This document shows positions 49,501-58,710 of a stretch of 64,000 nucleotides of DNA, piece by piece. The stretch covers positions 654,237-718,236 of the forward strand of contig BQMF02000201.1 of assembly GCA_027922465.2 (NCBI GenBank), given 5' to 3'. The stretch comes from Turritopsis dohrnii. Lineage: Eukaryota > Cnidaria > Hydrozoa > Anthoathecata > Oceaniidae. The notes beneath the pieces were generated by a model that saw only the letters and a list, made by a program, of their open reading frames with translations, was not told the origin of the DNA and did no database searches. The translations under genes and the position numbers were made by a program. Positions within the stretch are counted from its first letter, which is position 1. Each line of letters begins with the position of its first letter.

Positions 49501-50797
49501 TGAAATCTCATCCATTTATTATAATGCAGACTTGCTCAACCATGTAAAACGTGAGATAACGCGCCCTCAATATCAACGCCCTCCCGCCATATGAAACATG
49601 TGATAAAAAAGACAATTTAAAACAGTTGGAAGAAAATAACTTACGTCGCCGGTGATGATGACGTCTAATCACAATGATCCTCGGTCGATGATAAACGTGC
49701 AAATGACGGTATATGTTATGCGGCCGTCGGTGTATAATTCGTACCGGCTTCAAGTATAAGCTCTTTCCGGGTAAAAGTTTTTGGATGGGAGGACCGGTCT
49801 CCATCTTATGGATTTCCCCTTCAGTTCGATGTTCGGGTGGACCCGAGACTACTGTCCCAGGTGACACCATAATTTCTGGTGGTCCTTCGTGTGTATGAAA
49901 CGCTTGTGGTATTGTGCTAATATGAACATTATCTCCGTGAAACATTGCCTGCTGAGGAGATTCTAGTGTTTGTAGCTGCTGAGGAGATGCTAGTGTTTGT
50001 AGAGGAATTCCTAACTCACCAGACCGAAAACTTGGCTGATGAGTCAATTGTTCAAGTAAAGCTGGATCGAGATGTGCTCCGAAATTATTCCCAATTGGTA
50101 TGGGCTCTCCTATGACTTGTTCATTTGGTCCTAACGTCATCATACGCGGTGAACCTTGAGCAATACCCTGCGGTAGAGAGTGCAACAACGAAGCTGGCTG
50201 TTCGATATTTATTCCGCCGTTTATCATCGGACCCGGTTCAACACTTGGTTGATTTGATATCTCAGCTCCTTGTAAATTGGTTATATCATTTATTGTCTTA
50301 AATCTATTTGAAATACCTTTGTCTAAATCTCCGACAAGGCTCGTCAAACTATTGAAATCTGTCGGTTCAGCCGGCGTTTTTTCCCGACTTCCACTTTTGT
50401 TATCGACGTCATCTTCGTCAACATCGACCCAACGTTTCTGCCGATGTAATTGATCATTTTTCTTACTCACTTCCAGGTATGTGTCGCCACTACTTAGCAC
50501 AGATCCATGGTCATACGAACGTTTTCCTTTTCTAATTTTTTTAAAACCAGTTGAGACGGAATTTTCTTGCAAATGACGTTTACGGAAATCCTTATTAAAC
50601 GACGCTTCGTATAAACGTTTAAACCTATCAATCGGCTTATAATTTTTCGTGTGCCCGACTCCATTCGTTAACGACAATATATGCCTCGGTCGATGTTCGT
50701 GATTTAAAATATTCTCATTGTTATTGCGATTTGAGAATGGGTGCAAATAACAAACGTTCGGCAGTAAAACCAGCACAAAAGCTACTGCACAGAACAT
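30280..50797 (-). CDS. Secreted multi-EGF protein with proline-rich and C-terminal GCWKD domain (20 exons, 1,522 aa)
   Basis: Exons (high to low): 50797-49645, 48527-48426, 48087-47977, 47325-47215, 44748-44635, 43529-43416, 42305-42201, 41786-41679, 40760-39951, 39014-38904, 38382-38272, 38177-38067, 37736-37545, 37035-36925, 36191-36093, 35598-35500, 33089-32493, 31527-31412, 30697-30577, 30452-30280. All borders are AG/GT and the sum is 4,569 nt, in frame. Order: signal peptide (MFCAVAFVLVLLPNVCYL), a 365-residue N-terminal region, fifteen EGF-like domains one per class 1-1 exon, a Pro-rich segment, a short helical exon, and a GCWKD...C-terminal domain. No membrane span was seen, so an extracellular matrix or secreted adhesion protein is likely. 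Four EGFs (exons 8, 12, 15, 16) are of the short 'C-x-C-x-x-GY-x-GDG' type. Family name unknown. Confidence 0.85.
32493..33089 (-). other. EGF gene exon 17: proline-rich segment
   Basis: 199 codons, phase 1-1. It contains 'APAPPPPAPPPAPPAPP', then 35 uninterrupted proline codons (32,773-32,877), then a segment with two cysteines (PCKGAKC) and a basic, helical end ('MQKKLKGRYTMDNLVDRVLK'). The donor after 'ASVG' gives the phase needed by the next exon. Reading on would reach a stop at 32,377, so splicing is preferred. Confidence 0.75.
33090..35226. other. Long intron of EGF gene, no exon recognised
   Basis: AT-rich. Contains a (GT)n run at about 33,912-33,931 and two loosely similar blocks around 34,190-34,330 and 34,600-34,720 ('ttatcggtggtgtatac...' / 'ttattggcagtatatat...'), probably an old duplication. 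Confidence 0.4.
35227..35457. mobile_element. 231-bp TA-flanked MITE
   Basis: Inverted ends GACCTTTCCCGAATTT and AAATTCGGGAAAGGTC, each flanked by TA. Inner arms 'ttatggccgag' and 'ctcggccat' also pair. Confidence 0.75.
35890..35972. mobile_element. Small palindromic MITE (family M120), partial
   Basis: Contains 'actacgaaggagtgaatttc' and ends 'acgattttgctgactggg', matching the copies at 7,284 and 47,850. Confidence 0.5.
36607..36843. mobile_element. 237-bp Harbinger-type MITE
   Basis: Ends AGGGGGGTATACACGTAAAG and CTTTAAGTGTATACCCCCGT are inverted, with TTA on both sides (36,604-36,606 and 36,844-36,846). Related to 37,885-38,001. Confidence 0.75.
37084..37200. mobile_element. Small palindromic MITE (family M120)
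   Basis: Starts 'agtgggcaaaaatcgtcag' and ends 'aaatttgtccact'. Two palindromic halves meet at 'gtgtacatttctataaaaatg'. Confidence 0.6.
37390..37505. mobile_element. Small palindromic MITE (family M120)
   Basis: Starts 'ccagtggacaaatttgctg' and contains 'ctcttcgtcgcagaggtg'. Same family as the copies 300 bases away and at 47,850. Confidence 0.6.
37545..37736 (-). other. EGF gene exon 13: EGF domain plus Thr-rich linker
   Basis: A 64-codon exon: an EGF ('CEVISSDDFKCICDKGYIG') followed by a Pro/Thr-rich tail ('TETTTTVSPDTT') that could be O-glycosylated. It separates the EGF cluster into two blocks. Confidence 0.75.
37885..38001. mobile_element. Short MITE related to 36,607-36,843
   Basis: Ends 'GGGGGTTTACACGTAAAG' and 'CTTTACGTGTAACCCTC' are inverted. 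Target duplication unclear. Confidence 0.6.
38441..38856 (+). mobile_element. Helitron-like non-autonomous copy in EGF intron
   Basis: The 5' part 'TCTGTCCGTCACGCAAAATGG' matches the reverse of about 55,220. The 3' end 'gcaggctgaacatgggcagc' leads to tgCTAG followed by T. A related internal fragment without ends lies at about 39,340-39,500. Confidence 0.55.
39951..40760 (-). other. EGF gene exon 9: EGF domain split by a 241-residue insertion
   Basis: The exon opens with 'NCHPNPCENGATC' (first three cysteines) and closes with 'CVCPTGFKGQKCE' (last three). The third Cys codon is at 40,714-40,716 and the fourth at 39,988-39,990, with 241 codons between instead of about 8-10. The insert is cysteine-free, acidic and polar, with several KR or RRRR sites ('FVKRRRRED', 'HPRRPRD'). 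It is fully open, in the same phase 1-1 exon, and lacks internal splice logic, so it is probably translated. Confidence 0.75.
42465..42903. mobile_element. 439-bp TA-flanked MITE with internal end repeats
   Basis: Inverted ends CCGTATTTCCTCTAATAAA and TTCATTAGAGGAAATATGG, TA on both sides. The words 'ctaataaacgcctccctc' and 'ctaatgaacgcctccctc' are repeated inside, so the ends have been internally duplicated. Confidence 0.75.
43715..44026 (-). mobile_element. tRNA-derived SINE
   Basis: On the minus strand the 5' head resembles a tRNA: A-box 'TGGTAGAGTGCTCGC' and B-box 'GGTTCAATCCCC'. A body of about 230 bases follows, then an A/T-rich tail (aataaataataaa). Located in the intron between EGF exons 5 and 6. 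Confidence 0.75.
44882..46126. mobile_element. 1.25-kb inverted-repeat element with nested palindrome
   Basis: Ends CAGGGTTCGAATTAG / CTAATTCGAACCCTG, flanked by TA. A second, inner inverted pair ('aggcatggaaact' at about 45,278 and 'aatttccatgcttg' at about 45,910) encloses 'acgatcgttatcgttaccg'-type words, suggesting a nested element. No transposase was recognised. Confidence 0.6.
46503..46902. mobile_element. 400-bp Harbinger-type MITE
   Basis: Ends AGGCAGATTTACACACAGC and GCTGTGTGTAAATCCGCCT with TTA duplications (46,500-46,502 and 46,903-46,905). Confidence 0.8.
47509..47541. repeat. Poly-G tract
   Basis: A nearly pure run of G with occasional T in an EGF-gene intron. It is strongly strand-asymmetric and a likely G-quadruplex former. 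Confidence 0.85.
47848..47968. mobile_element. Small palindromic MITE (family M120)
   Basis: Ends 'cccagtgggcacatttgtt' and 'gacagttttgctcactgg' are inverted. Same family as the copies at 7,284, 35,890, 37,084 and 37,390. Confidence 0.65.
48528..49644. other. First intron of EGF gene, no exon recognised
   Basis: AT-rich with no clear repeat family. A regulatory role would be typical for a first intron but nothing specific was seen. Confidence 0.35.
49645..50797 (-). other. EGF gene exon 1: signal peptide and basic-site-rich N-terminal region
   Basis: 384 codons. A hydrophobic signal peptide spans residues 1-18. Several dibasic or furin-like sites follow (FKR, RKR, KGKR and 'RQKRW' followed by an acidic 'VDVDEDDVDN'), suggesting proprotein processing. 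Then comes a Gln/Pro-rich part with a near repeat 'LQTLASPQQLQTLESPQQ', and finally a His/Arg-rich stretch (HRRPHNIYRHLHVYHRPR) just before the first EGF. No known domain. The ATG at 50,795-50,797 directly precedes the signal peptide. Confidence 0.75.
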
Positions 50798-50842
50798 AAT
50801 AACACATTATACAAGTAAAGTGTCTTCTTCTTCTCAATCCTG

Positions 50843-50848
50843 TATATA
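50843..50848 (-). promoter_or_regulatory. TATA-like box upstream of EGF gene
   Basis: Minus-strand 'ggctatataca' lies about 45 bases upstream of the start codon. The distance implies a very short 5' UTR. Tentative. Confidence 0.3.
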
Positions 50849-50899
50849 GCCATTCAAGTATTTTCCCATTGGTAACTTCCTGTGATATACATAGGTCTT

Positions 50900-51532
50900 T
50901 AAAATTAAAACTAATTACTTTGTTGTAAACAAGATTTTTTCTTAATTAATTTATTTAAAGTTATTTTGAAATTTATTTTTACGAAAAACTTTCCAGCACA
51001 GTATTATGACCGTTCGGTCATTCGAAATCGAATGTTTATAATTAAACCGTTACGGTTCGATAGCCACAGAGAATCGTTTACGCTATTATGATATTCGAAA
51101 TTGTACGGATGATGAGCTTTCTGAATTGAAGAACTAATCCAGACGAGGAAGTTCAAAAATATATTTTTGCTACTGATTTTTTGTGATTATTTGGATTTTT
51201 CTTTTTTTCTTTTTTCTCAGTGGCGAATCTAGAGGTATGAGGTTGAATTCGACACTGCACCCGTCATGGCTTCCTTTATTACACTTACTTGTAAATGTGT
51301 TTTGAGTAAACATCTCGGGTTGACTTGGCTATTCATCAACGCTTATTTGTTCATTGCGATTTATTGTCTCTTTCACACCATTTCGAACCTTTTACTACTT
51401 TTACTAGATCGAAGCATCGAAACATGAAAAAGAGGGAGCATCTGTCGAGAGCCTTGCGGGAAGTTTTTTTTAAACGAAATTTTTTTCGGTTTTCGAATCG
51501 GCCCGTTTTCGTTAATTTCCATGACATAAATA
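50900..51532. other. Intergenic, upstream of EGF gene
   Basis: Contains a lone hAT-like end (cagtggcgaatctagag) at about 51,219. Nothing else recognised. Confidence 0.35.
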
Positions 51533-51708
51533 CAGTAGAATCCCGATAACTCGAACCCCCATGGGACCGAGAAAATAGTTCGACTTACCGAATGTTCAAG
51601 TTATCGGGGGTATTTTATGAGAAAGTATTGGTGAAGGGGAATTCGAAATTGGTTCGAGTTATTGAAAGTTCGAGTTATCGGGGGGTTCGAGTTACCGGGA
51701 TTCTACTG
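51533..51708. mobile_element. pogo/Tigger-type MITE, 176 bp
   Basis: Perfect-looking ends CAGTAGAATCCCG...CGGGATTCTACTG flanked by TA. The 'CCCGATAACTCGAA' word is typical of jerky/Tigger elements. It differs from the ends of the element at 22 kb, so a different transposase is implied. Confidence 0.8.
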
Positions 51709-51824
51709 TATGTATTTTGCCTTTTCGAAAATATTCTGCTGATAGGAACGGACCGATATTTGTTCAACATTTTGTTTTCTGAATTTACAACGGGAAACAC
51801 ATAAGAAGAAGTGATAAAGTAACA

Positions 51825-51990
51825 AAGGCTGTAACTGAGTAAGTTAGGAAGTAAGGAAGGGACTAATAGTCTTGAGTCCTTGTGCTTCTGTAGGTAGCGG
51901 TTGGTTCTTCTGCCGACCCGATTTGTAACTGCTTATTTGACGTGTCGTCAAACAGATACATAAAACGTTGCTCTGACTAAAGCAAAGACC
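51825..51990 (-). mobile_element. 5'-truncated SINE copy
   Basis: Matches the body and tail of the SINE at 52,595-52,885 ('ggttggttcttc', 'gccgac', 'aactg...ttgac', 'ttgctct') but lacks the tRNA head. Confidence 0.65.
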
Positions 51991-52353
51991 AGAGTGTCTT
52001 TTCCATAGCTATAATTGAATGATGAAAGATAAAACAGAAGGAGCACGTGATGTTTTTTCTCCGTTCCCTTCCAGTTCCAGTGGAAATCCATAAAAGAATG
52101 GAGTTTTTAGCACTCTAGTTTGGTCGTTTATGACGGTTGGCTTTTCCGCCCTCATACTTGCATCGTGGTAGTTCCTTAAAACTGCCAGGATATATATTCT
52201 GCATGAAACTATTAGTATTGAAAACAACAAGTCTCATTACTTTCGCGTAATCCGCTCTACCGCGTGTATCGAGCACTCTAGTGAATAAGAGATACTAACA
52301 AGAAGATATATTCTGCATTCTATGTATGCAGCACCGCTATAAAAGAGCTCCAG

Positions 52354-52605
52354 TTGTTATGTGCATCACCGTGTTGTGATGGTAGGGACATTGCAGGAAA
52401 TTGGAACAGAATCAGCAAGTTAATACAAAAGATGAGGAGTAAAAAGGGATCATATCATTTCATGTTATTTTTCCATTGGTGCATGCACTTAAAACGAGAT
52501 GCCGATGACATCACACGATTGAGAAAAGAATATAAAAGAAGTTTTTATAATGCCATGAAGTCAATAGTAAAAGATGCCGAGTCAAAGATAAAAGTAAGTA
52601 AGTAA
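52354..52605 (+). other. Unassigned 83-codon frame next to SINE
   Basis: Reads through 'DGRDIAGNWNRISKLIQKMR' and 'RLRKEYKRSFYNAMKS' before merging into the TTAC/GTAA tail of the adjacent SINE. It looks coding in composition but has no recognised domain. It may be a fragment of a retroelement or a captured exon. Confidence 0.25.
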
Positions 52606-52885
52606 GTAAGTAACGGGAGTTTTTAGTCCTTGGGCTTCCATCCGAAATGGTTGGTTCTTCCGCCCGCCGACTTGCAACTGTTAGTTGACTTACCGCCAGA
52701 GATACGTATAGCATTGCTCTAACTTGCCCGAAGGCCGGTGTGCAGTCAGTCGATGGCTCCTAATGGGCTGACACGCTGCTTTTAAAGCGCATCGGAGTGG
52801 TGTATTGAGATGCGACATGACTGGACTCGAACACGGGTCGCAGCGGTCGCACTCAAAGGTACTAACCACTACACCATCGCTGCAG
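52595..52885 (-). mobile_element. tRNA-derived SINE, full length
   Basis: On the minus strand the head is 'GATGGTGTAGTGGTTAGTACC' (A-box) with 'GTTCGAGTCC' (B-box), then a body of about 200 bases, then a (TTAC)n tail. A different family from the SINE at 44 kb. Confidence 0.8.
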
Positions 52886-54186
52886 TATGAATATATCAAA
52901 TTAACAATAAATAAATAAACAGAACATCACAGTACATTTTTTTAAGGACACGTTTCGACATTCTTATGCCATCATCAGCTATAAAATATTTACAAAAAAT
53001 TCCTACATATATAAAATGATGATTACAAAAGGTGTTACAAAAAAGCTATACATCAAATTCTCCAATTGCCGATTTTGCACACTAGGTTCATTACACCGCT
53101 TACAGGTTCTACTTTTCTACTCAAAATATAAAATTTATGTAACCTTCGGATTCACCTTAGAATGAAAATATGGCATAACAAGACGTTTTCATTTTAAATC
53201 TGACTTTTCAAATTCATAAATATTAAATTAGCATGCGAAATTTAATAAACTATGGTCAATGAGAATGTGTCGAATCATTTTTCAGATATTATCACCATAC
53301 CAAGACAATGCTTGAATTGCATGAAAATATACTATGATATCGAAACAATCTTTTTTTTAGTAAGGACTAGGGCATTAAAAAGCTGTACTTACTGTGGGTC
53401 GTTTTTTCTGTAATTGAGAATTTTTGCAATTACTTCTCTTGCAGCATCTATTATAAAATATCAACTATTTACTTCACTGCTTGCAAATAAAGATCCATTG
53501 TCATTAGCAAATGTCATGTACTGCTTTAGAAGACCTGAAGGTTATCTTACCATTAGTTCTTTCGTCTCTCACCATTTCTTTGAAGGACGATGCGGTATCT
53601 CCAGATGAGCACCCCATGCTATTCGGGAAATCTTTACAAGGGCTTGGAAATTGAAATTGGTTATCACATGGTAAAGTGTAGCTAATAGACAGTATCATGT
53701 ACCGTCCTTATGAATGTATTTTATCTCTTGACATTGGCAATGTTACAAGCATCAATAAGAACAAAACTGTGAATGAAGCCTTCATGATTTCTTGAATGCT
53801 AACACAAGTAAATTTCAAATAGAACTGAAATATTCTGTTAAATTGATCATTATATATTGATCTTTCACCTTTATCATTAGAAGTATAATAGCACTAATTT
53901 TTTCTGTTATTTGTAATCAAAGTAGGCTGTTTGAAGTTATTGTTGGCTAATGCTAACGGTGTTAATTGCTGCTGTGAAGACATACAAAAGAACTATTTGA
54001 ACTATTGTTAAAAACGTTTTTAATTTCTAAGACTGCAGAGAAATAGTCATAAATGACATAATCTTCCTCTCTGAAGCAAAATCGGATACCGTAATGTCTA
54101 AAGTGAAGGAATGTAAAAATTTGGATGAAACAGGTGTTTTCTTGATTTTCTCTGACAAATAGTTCTAAATGGCTTTCAATAAGCTA
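52886..54186. other. Intergenic, nothing recognised
   Basis: AT-rich. Short frames have no recognisable domain and no splice context. Confidence 0.4.
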
Positions 54187-55280
54187 CTAGCCGCCAAGGC
54201 GGCGTCGCTCGCCGCTCATGTCCACCTGCTCTGTATCACTGTATCAATAAACGTCAAATTTCCTTATAAACGACTCGTACAAATTGTGTTCAACCAGAAG
54301 TAGATTCGAAGTCACAACCTCTGGTAAAACCAATCTTTTATCAGTGTAACAATACACTCAAAACGTATAGAGAGAAAACTTCAACTTTTTATTAGCTTTT
54401 GTTTTAAAAAAGTTACGCGCTCTAACATGGGTGCTATCAAACAGGGGGAAAATGTTTTCTCTTCTTAAAAAGTTTACACGGAGGAGAGAAAAAAGGCACG
54501 TGCTAAATGAATAAACAGAATTAAAAAAACGTTCGATCTGAAGCGCATAACAATTATTAAAAGAAAAGCACAAAAATGTTTTGTTTCATGATACTCTTTT
54601 TTTACCTATCGGTTTTTAAACATTTTGATTGCTCGAAAAAAAAGTTTACCCGTCTCAGACAGTCAGGCAAGAGTTAGTGGCAAACCGAATATATGCTGCC
54701 ACGCTCTGCCACTGCTGCTTTTTGTCCAAAATGTTTAATCAGTTAGTTTCTTTGTATTTAGTTGATGTACTGTTGTCAAAGCAAAGTCAACGTGAAATAT
54801 AAAACTAACAATAATGATAAAAAGAAAACGTTATTTCTATTAGTTCATCAGCCAAAAAAAGTCACGTTCGATTGGGGTCGCAATGTATTTGCTTCGAACT
54901 CACGTCGCACACAAAAAAAGAAATAATTTCGCTCACAACTCAATCTACCATTTTGCGTCGACCAACCGTTACAGAGATATCGTTGATCAAAATTTTGATG
55001 ATGTCACACAACCGTCCCCCCAAAAAATTAGACCCAAATTTTTCGTCACCCCATCGCCTGTATCGCGGACGCCAAAAAACGTCAGTTATCCCTATTAGCT
55101 ACCGAGATCATTTTCCCTAAACGTCGCATTCGATTAGGGTCTCAATACAATGGTTTCACACTGACGTCGCACAAAATACAATAAAACAACCCCATCACAA
55201 CTCAATCTACCATTTTGCGTGACTTACAAACAAACAAACAAACAAACAGACAGACAGAGAATCGGCTATTAATATATAGA
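54187..55280 (-). mobile_element. Helitron-like non-autonomous element, 1,094 bp
   Basis: Read on the minus strand: 5' TCTATATATTAATAGCC, then TCTGTCTGTCTG and a (TTTG)n run, then 'GTCACGCAAAATGGTAG'. The 3' end carries a GCCGCC/GGCGGC hairpin directly before CTAG, followed by T. A 5' TC, a 3' hairpin with CTRR, and the lack of target duplication match Helitrons. No Rep/helicase was seen. The 'gcaaaatggta' block occurs twice inside. Confidence 0.65.
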
Positions 55281-55330
55281 CTAGCCGCCAAGGCGGCGTC
55301 GCTCGCTGCCCATGTTCAGCCAGCGTATAT
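55281..55330 (-). mobile_element. Second Helitron-like 3' end abutting the first
   Basis: The same 3' terminal 40 bases (CTAG plus GCCGCC hairpin, then 'gctgcccatgttcagcc') start at the base next to the 5' TC of the preceding element. The remainder of this copy was not delimited. Confidence 0.55.
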
Positions 55331-55390
55331 ATATATACGCTGTCAGAGAAGATGTATAGATGTCAGAGAAAGCATATTAAGAACTTGTAG

Positions 55391-56690
55391 TCTATGGCGA
55401 GCTTTTCGTGTCATAATTATTTTCGGCACTATATCTAATTTATTAGGTTATTAATTGGTTCGTTCGGCAAAAAGAAAACCATTTTCAATTTCATAAACAT
55501 ATATTTTTGGCATTTCTGTGACTTAATTTTTGAGAAATGATTTACATAATGTTTTCGGCAATTCTTGCAAATTGAATTTTCGGCAAAAGTGCTTTGCGGC
55601 CTAGAAATATGCGGGTTACTTAGAATACGGGACTCAGATAAAAATGGCGAAGGAAGCAGTCAGAAACATCTAACAAATGTGTGCTGACCAGTTACTGTCT
55701 ATGGTCGAAGAAATAGGAAATGTCCAGCCTCCGAATACAACTGCACCACGCCAGCCAGCCTCTGAAATGACCAGATTGTTAGGATTTGGTCGATCTGTAA
55801 GAGGTAGAAGCAGAACTCACCATCACCATCATCATCAACAACAACACCACAACAGTCATTCCCCTCGACTATTACTTCTTCTCGCTCAGCTTCAACGAAC
55901 TGTAACGTCAGAAACGTAGTAGGTACTTTTCCAGCTAATGCAGAACGAAACAGAGAACTAACCATTACTCTCCATAGATTTTCACGTGGTGCTACCTCAT
56001 ACGCCACCTCATACGCCATCTTTCTATTCGTTCCACGTATTTATAATAAACCCGTCTCCATAGTGATACGTGTTTTCGTATTTCCAATCGCCCTGCTTCT
56101 GAGCCTAGTTGCCCTACTTATGCATTTTGTTAAAAAGATCTGCTAGTGTAAGCATAGAAATAAAAAAATTTTATTGTGTAAACCTAACTTTATTAATAAA
56201 CATCACAAATTGAAACAAAAGAAATATACTTGTATGAGCTCTTATGGCGAGCTTTTCGTGTCATAATTATTTTCAGGACTATATCTAATTTATTAGGTTA
56301 TTCATTGGTTCGTTCGGCAAAAAGAAAACCATTTTCAATTTCATAAACATATATTTTCGGCATTTCTGTGACTTAATTTTTTTAGATATGATTTACATAA
56401 TGTTTTCGGCAATTCTTACAAATTGAATTTTCGGAAATAGGAAATGTACATTCTCCAGCCTCTGAAATGACCAGATTGTTTGGATTTGGTCGATCTGTAA
56501 GAGGTAGAAGGTAGAAGCAGAACTGGCTCACCATCATCAACAACAACAACACCACAACAGTCATCCACCTCGACCTCTAACGTCAGAAACGTAGTAGGTA
56601 CTTTTCCAGCTGGATGCAGAACGAAACAGAGGACTTACCATTATTTTCACGTGGTGCCACCTCATACGCCATCTTTCTATTTGTTCCACG
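55391..56690. repeat. Duplicated ~450-570-bp unit, two direct copies
   Basis: Units at about 55,391-56,040 and 56,241-56,700 share 'tggcgagcttttcgtgtcat', 'ggttcgttcggcaaaaag', 'gaaatgaccagattgtt' and 'cgtagtaggtacttttccag'. The shared part contains a short coding-like frame ('ASEMTRLLGFGRSVRGRSR') followed by CAC/CAA triplets. The copies differ by several indels that break the frame. Probably a decayed retroelement or gene fragment. Confidence 0.55.
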
Positions 56691-56699
56691 TGGTGCGAG

Positions 56700-58074
56700 A
56701 TAATGTCCCGTCTATGCACCTGTATTTCTCCACTTATAATAACCTAGCAGATTTACTTACTTTTCAGAAAAACGTTTTTATTATCATTGAAAAAATATTT
56801 GGCAAATCAACCGAAAATATGATTTTGAAAATTATGGTATAAAAATTGCATTATGATATAGTACAATATTTTCGGCAATGTTTCCAGTTATTTTTGATAA
56901 AACAAAAAAATAAAAGTTAGGGAACTGATTATAAACATGATGTCGAAAATAATTATGGCACGAAAGGCTCAACATAGTAGTCAAATTATTACTAAGCAAG
57001 TATGGAACCAATCATATACTCTTTGAAGGAGCTTTAAACTGACTTATTATCAGCCAATGTTAGTTCTTTATTGATGTTGTGTTGGATAGAAATCAATGCG
57101 ATAATCAAATAATGCTCCGCTGTAGATTTTTGTTGACAAAGTCTTCCGTTCTGAAATAGCATCGGATGAATGTTTAAATCATGGAAAGAATGTAAAGAAT
57201 TGGATGAATCGATTTTTGGCTAGCTCTCCTTTGGGAAGTAGTTTTGAAAGTGTCCAATAAACTATGCTAGGAAATTTAATGAACTGATAATAATCCAAAG
57301 TTGCACAGGAAGAAAATTACAGACCTAGAATTTACATTACATTCCAAGAAGGGGCTAAAAGTACATTCCGTGCCTTACTAAATTCAGCGCGAAACTTGAC
57401 TATCTGTTGTTTCATTGAAAGGAATTTTTAATTTCATTTAGTTTCAATTAGTTTTAGCAATGTGACTTGGTTACAATTTAAATGTCAGATCACATTTTAA
57501 AAAATGAAGCAAACTTCTTGTTACTTTCTCTGCAAATATTTTTAAGGCCTTCCTATTCAAACGTTTCGCAAAGATAAAAAAATTTGTTCATGTTTACTTC
57601 TGAGTAATTATACCTCTGAATTAGCAAGCTTAAGCAACTACAACGAGAACGTGGATGACGACGTGAGCAAAAAAAAATACAAAATAATAAAAGTACTTGT
57701 GAATAGTATTTTGGAGAACTTCCTTTTATTGGAGAACTTCTTCCATTTATAAACTTATAACAACTAGAAAGTTATCGAGCTTTTATAAAATCTGAGAAAA
57801 AGGCTTTCTCTATAATCACGTCTCCGTTGTCAGTACGACTTGAAAACACGACTTTTCACGTTGCGCATAAAACGTGAAAATATGTTAATGATGAAATACT
57901 CCTTTTTATAAATTATTGCGTAATAGTTTAATGATTTGTGAAAACGAGGCAGTCGTTGTTGAATTTCTTTACAACAGAGATAGGAAAGTGCCGATTCTAG
58001 GGCAAAACTATGACGTCATCATAAAACATATGATTTCGGGAATTTCCCTACTATCATCATATAAGATCTTTGTT
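56700..58074. other. Intergenic, nothing recognised
   Basis: AT-rich, with no domain-bearing frame. It may include the outer boundary of the Polinton-like element. Confidence 0.35.
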
Positions 58075-58078
58075 TTCA

Positions 58079-58664
58079 TAACGCGATACGAGTTATGAAA
58101 CGTGTTATTTTGATTACGTAAGCAGTTTCTATTATTATAACCACAAATTATGAGTAATTGTAAACAATTAAATATCTCATAAAAATATCCATGGGGAAAT
58201 ACCCGATTGTAGTAAAAAGCAGTTTGTAGCAGTTTAAACTTTATAATATAAATGAGCTAACAAAAACATATAACACACAGACACACACACACACAGATCA
58301 TCGATGCAGTCAAAAAAAAGATCTTCAAAGTCAATAGGTATCATGTATAATTCGTTTATCTTGTTTTTCATAACGCGATACGAGTTATGAAACGTGTTAT
58401 ATTTGATTACATAACATAACAAAATTCTCAAATAACAGTTTCTATTATTATAACCACAAATTACTCATAAATGTAAACAATATCATAAAAAATGGGGAAT
58501 TCTCCGATTGTAGTAAAAAGCAGTTTGTAGCAGTTTAAATTTTATAATATAAATGAGCTAACAAAACATATAACACACAGACACACACAGATCATCGATG
58601 CAGTCAAAAAAAGATCTTCAAAGTCAATAGGTATCATGTATAATTCGTTTATCTTGTTTTTATT
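58079..58664. repeat. Two tandem copies of a ~292-bp unit
   Basis: 'acgcgatacgagttatgaaa' occurs at 58,081 and 58,373, and the following sequence repeats through (CA)n, 'gatcatcgatgcagtcaaa' and 'atcttgttttt'. It ends about 50 bases from the polymerase stop codon. It may be part of the terminal region of the Polinton-like element. Confidence 0.75.
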
Positions 58665-58710
58665 TTGTTTGTTTTTTTGTTTTTTTTTTACCTCTTACCT
58701 ATTTGTTGTC

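Noticed and set aside
52816..52885. Functional tRNA gene
   Set aside because: Same reasoning: it is continuous with a SINE body and (TTAC)n tail.
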